DNA from: Comamonadaceae bacterium
GTDB taxonomy: Bacteria; Pseudomonadota; Gammaproteobacteria; Burkholderiales; Burkholderiaceae_C
Assembly: GCA_947450675.1 (NCBI GenBank)
Contig: CANFWI010000005.1
Location: 45,270 to 109,269 of the forward strand
DNA: 64,000 nucleotides
Direction: 5' to 3'
The translations under genes were made by a program, and so were the position numbers. Below are positions 61,737 to 64,000 of this stretch, one piece after another (position 1 is the stretch's first letter; every line of letters starts with the position of its first letter). Under the pieces are notes generated by a model. The model did no database searches. It worked only from the letters and a program-made list of their open reading frames with translations, and had not been told where the DNA came from.

Positions 61737-63152
61737 TCAATAATCGCCGCTACCACTCCCGCTGGCCAAGCTTTCAAACTTTGTGATGCGGCTGATGAAG
61801 GCCAGCTTCACCGTGCCGGTCGGACCGTTTCGCTGCTTGCTGATGATGACCTCAGCCACACCCGGCTCCTTGCAGGCTTCCTTGGTGTAGTACTCGTCGC
61901 GGTAGATGAACATGATCACATCGGCATCTTGCTCAATCGCGCCAGACTCGCGCAAATCGCTCATCATCGGCCGCTTGTCCGGGCGTGATTCCACACCGCG
62001 GCTGAGCTGCGACAGGGCAATCACCGGGCACTGCAATTCCTTGGCGAGCATTTTCAGACCCCGCGAGATTTCGCCCACTGCCGTCGCACGGTTCTCGTCG
62101 CTCATGCTGCTCGAGACACTCATCAGCTGCAAGTAATCGACGACGATCAAACCGAGCTTGCCGCACTGACGGGCGAGGCGCCGTGCATTGGCGCGCAACT
62201 CACTGACCGTCAGGCCCGGCGTTTCGTCAATGTGCAGCGAGACGTTGCGCAGCTTTTCAATCGCTTCCGTCAGCCGTGGCCATTCTTCATCCGACAGCTT
62301 GCCGGTGCGCAGATGGCCTTGGTCAATCCGGCCAATCGAACCGACGATACGCACCGCCAGTTGTGAGGCGCCCATCTCCATCGAGAACACCGCCACCGGC
62401 AGGCCTTCATTGAGCGCAACGTGCTCGGCGATATTGATGGCCAGCGCGGTTTTACCCATCGAAGGTCGCGCGGCCAAAATGATCAAATCGCCGGCCTGAA
62501 AGCCGGAGGTTTGACGATCCAGATCGTAAAAACCGGTCGGCACACCCGTGATGTCGTTCGGGTTTTCCGACATCTCGGTGACGCGGTCCAGCAGGTCGAC
62601 CACCAGCGTGTCCATGCTGTGAAAGCCCTGCTTCATGCGTGAGCCTTGCTCACCGATCTTGAAGATCTTCTGCTCTGCCTCGTCCAGAATCGTGGCAACG
62701 GCCTTGCCCTGCGGATTGAAAGCGTTGGTGGCGATCTCGTCGCTGGCCTTGACCAGTTTGCGCAAGATAGAACGCTCACGCACGATCTCGGCGTAGCGCC
62801 GCACATTGGCGGCGCTTGGCACGTACTGAGCGAGCGAGTTGAGGTAGCTCAGGCCACCGACTTCCTCGGCCTTTCCCTGGCTTTGCAGGTGCTCAAACAC
62901 CGTGATCACATCGGCTGGCTTGCTGGCATTGATCAGCGCGCCCACCGAGGCGTAAATCAGCTTGTGCTCGTAGCGGTAAAAATCTTCGTCGACCAACAGG
63001 TCGCCGACGCGGTCCCAAGCGCTGTTGTCGAGCAGCAGGCCGCCGAGCACGCTCGACTCGCCTTCGATCGAATGCGGAGGAATGCGGAGTTGGGCTATTT
63101 GCCGGTCGGTGCTGTAGCCAGCGTCGTCAAGGGTGGAGAGTACGGCAGACAT
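61737..63152 (-). CDS. dnaB: Replicative DNA helicase DnaB
   Basis: Hexameric 5'-3' helicase of the replication fork. N-terminal helical domain (HSIEGESSVLGGLLLDNSAWDRV), linker, then RecA-like domain with Walker A AARPSMGKTALA, VFSMEMGASQLAVR, IVVDYLQLM (Walker B) and the arginine-finger segment SKQRNGPTGTV. 471 residues. It follows rplI in the conserved rpsR-rplI-dnaB order, behind a terminator. Confidence 0.97.
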   Translation of the reverse strand: MSAVLSTLDDAGYSTDRQIAQLRIPPHSIEGESSVLGGLLLDNSAWDRVGDLLVDEDFYRYEHKLIYASVGALINASKPADVITVFEHLQSQGKAEEVGGLSYLNSLAQYVPSAANVRRYAEIVRERSILRKLVKASDEIATNAFNPQGKAVATILDEAEQKIFKIGEQGSRMKQGFHSMDTLVVDLLDRVTEMSENPNDITGVPTGFYDLDRQTSGFQAGDLIILAARPSMGKTALAINIAEHVALNEGLPVAVFSMEMGASQLAVRIVGSIGRIDQGHLRTGKLSDEEWPRLTEAIEKLRNVSLHIDETPGLTVSELRANARRLARQCGKLGLIVVDYLQLMSVSSSMSDENRATAVGEISRGLKMLAKELQCPVIALSQLSRGVESRPDKRPMMSDLRESGAIEQDADVIMFIYRDEYYTKEACKEPGVAEVIISKQRNGPTGTVKLAFISRITKFESLASGSGSGDY

Positions 63153-63288
63153 GGGTTTCCTGTAAACACGACCATGTTAAAGCCAGAGTCGCAAAATGCC
63201 TTGGGATAAACCTGTGCATAACAGGTGCACCTGATGTGAATAGAGCGTGGAAATCGAATCACCGCAACGCCGCTCCCGACAGCCAACG

Positions 63289-63317
63289 AAAAAGCCGCCC
63301 CGAGGAGCGGCTTTTTC
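63289..63317 (-). terminator. Terminator between rplI and dnaB
   Basis: GCCGC (63294-63298) pairs with GCGGC (63307-63311), flanked by an A-run and a T-run so it works on either strand. It would end the ribosomal-protein transcript before dnaB. Confidence 0.8.
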
Positions 63318-63345
63318 GAGGGAGCCTAGGCTCTCTTGACCGCTG

Positions 63346-63798
63346 TTAAGCGGATTCGCCGTATACCGTGACGGTGACGTCAACCACCACATCAGTGTGC
63401 AGTGCAACGCTGACAGGATGGTCGCCAACGATCTTCAAAGGACCGTTAGGCATGCGGATCTGAGCCTTCAAGACAGCGAAGCCTTGCTTGGTCAGTTCCG
63501 CAGCAACATCAGCATTCGTGACCGAACCGAACAGACGGCCGTCAACGCCAGCCTTCTGTGTCAGCTTGACCACGGTGCCGCCGAGCTTGGCGCCCTGGGC
63601 TTGGCACTCAGCCAATTTGGCAGCGGCGACTTTTTCAAGATCAGCGCGCTTGACTTCGAATTCCTTGATAGCGACAGCGGTGGCGCGGCGTGCGCGGCCC
63701 GATGGGATCAAGAAGTTACGTGCGTAGCCGTCTTTAACTTTGACGACGTCACCCAGATTGCCCAGGTTGACAACTTTGTCGAGCAGAATAATTTGCAT
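63346..63798 (-). CDS. rplI: 50S ribosomal protein L9
   Basis: 150 residues beginning [36 protein letters not shown], the L9 hallmark, with a long connecting helix (about 40-75) and a C-terminal domain including [25 protein letters not shown]. Follows rpsR by about 11 bp on the same strand. Confidence 0.97.
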   Translation of the reverse strand: MQIILLDKVVNLGNLGDVVKVKDGYARNFLIPSGRARRATAVAIKEFEVKRADLEKVAAAKLAECQAQGAKLGGTVVKLTQKAGVDGRLFGSVTNADVAAELTKQGFAVLKAQIRMPNGPLKIVGDHPVSVALHTDVVVDVTVTVYGESA

Positions 63799-63809
63799 GC
63801 TTGTGCTCC

Positions 63810-64000
63810 TTACAGGCTACGGTGTTGGTCGCTGTAAGGCAGCATCGCGAGGAAGCGAGCGCGCTTGACGGCGGTGTTGATTTGGCGTTGGAAAATCGCG
63901 CGCGTGCCGGTCAGGCGAGCAGGGATGATTTTTCCGTTTTCGGCGACGAAGTCACGCAGGGTGTCGATGTCTTTGTAGTCAATCTCTTCCACGCCAGCAG
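63810..64000 (-). CDS. rpsR: 30S ribosomal protein S18, 5' end outside the window
   Basis: Partial gene: the visible product ends ...[62 protein letters not shown], typical S18. The frame stays open to the window edge; the start lies beyond 64000. The GTG at 63992 is an internal Val, not a start. Confidence 0.95.
   Translation of the reverse strand, partial: AGVEEIDYKDIDTLRDFVAENGKIIPARLTGTRAIFQRQINTAVKRARFLAMLPYSDQHRSL

Noticed and set aside
1..64000. tRNA, rRNA, CRISPR, IS or prophage elements
   Set aside because: Looked for on both strands; no transposase, integrase, repeat-spacer array or tRNA cloverleaf was recognised. A covariance-model scan was not possible.

Overview
The window is chromosomal DNA of a Burkholderiales beta-proteobacterium, most likely a member of the Comamonadaceae. 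The reasons are the moderately high GC, the class I phaC-phaA-phaB polyester genes, a type-B L31 next to rho, the GC-rich CCCCCGAGGGGGC repeat after rho, and overall protein character. There are no rRNA or tRNA genes, IS elements, prophage genes or CRISPR arrays. Apart from a small toxin-antitoxin pair, it reads as stable chromosome.

The dominant theme is phosphate. About 45 kb (roughly 5.2-50 kb) looks like an unusually concentrated Pho regulon. It starts with pstS-pstC-pstA-pstB-phoU-phoB-phoR (5.2-11.9 kb), with a textbook PHO box before pstS. A complete C-P lyase locus follows (11.8-23.6 kb): phnG-H-I-J-(GNAT)-K-L-M and phnC-D-E-HD on the minus strand, and phnF-DUF1045-phnN divergent. Both minus-strand units have a TTGTATAGACA dyad that looks like the PhnF operator. 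No phnP is present; a 2H-phosphoesterase-type DUF1045 protein sits where its function is needed.

Next come genes for replacing membrane phospholipids under phosphate starvation: a metallophosphoesterase resembling PlcP, translationally coupled to a GT4 glycosyltransferase resembling Agt (23.6-25.6 kb), and an OlsB-like acyltransferase (31.3-32.2 kb) behind tandem PHO half-sites. Polyphosphate genes lie between them: hlyIII-ppx, a Lys/Ala/Pro-rich basic protein, and sixA next to ppk with a PHO box. An arsH-arsC / arsR-ACR3 arsenic locus (32.5-35.1 kb) is embedded here. It is followed by secreted phosphatases (35.8-40.8 kb): a phytase-esterase-like protein, a calcineurin-like phosphoesterase, a PhoA-family alkaline phosphatase and a small secreted unknown.

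From 41 to 50 kb is a less familiar set: a CorA-like transporter with an altered GMN motif, LplT lysophospholipid transporter, a second GT4 glycosyltransferase, a small Mpo1-like membrane protein, a membrane-anchored class III aminotransferase, phosphatidylserine decarboxylase, UDP-glucose 6-dehydrogenase and an MFS transporter. Direct reading of the gaps shows 7-bp half-sites repeated every 11 bp before the corA-like gene, lplT and ugd. I therefore infer that this is a second, PhoB-controlled lipid-remodelling module, probably making glucuronosyl or other glycolipids.

The remainder is ordinary: rho, rpmE2, a GT39-type membrane protein and a MATE transporter (0-5.2 kb); dusA with a Phd/RelE pair (51-52.9 kb); a photolyase cluster with DUF2256, TIGR03643, a double-cupin protein and a 47-residue Cys-rich protein (52.8-55.7 kb); phaB-phaA-phaC (56.1-59.9 kb); a small membrane protein, pgeF, maiA (60-61.7 kb); and dnaB, rplI and the 3' part of rpsR (61.7-64 kb). 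PHO boxes were found by eye. The pstS and ppk boxes are convincing; the others need matrix scanning and PhoB-binding data.
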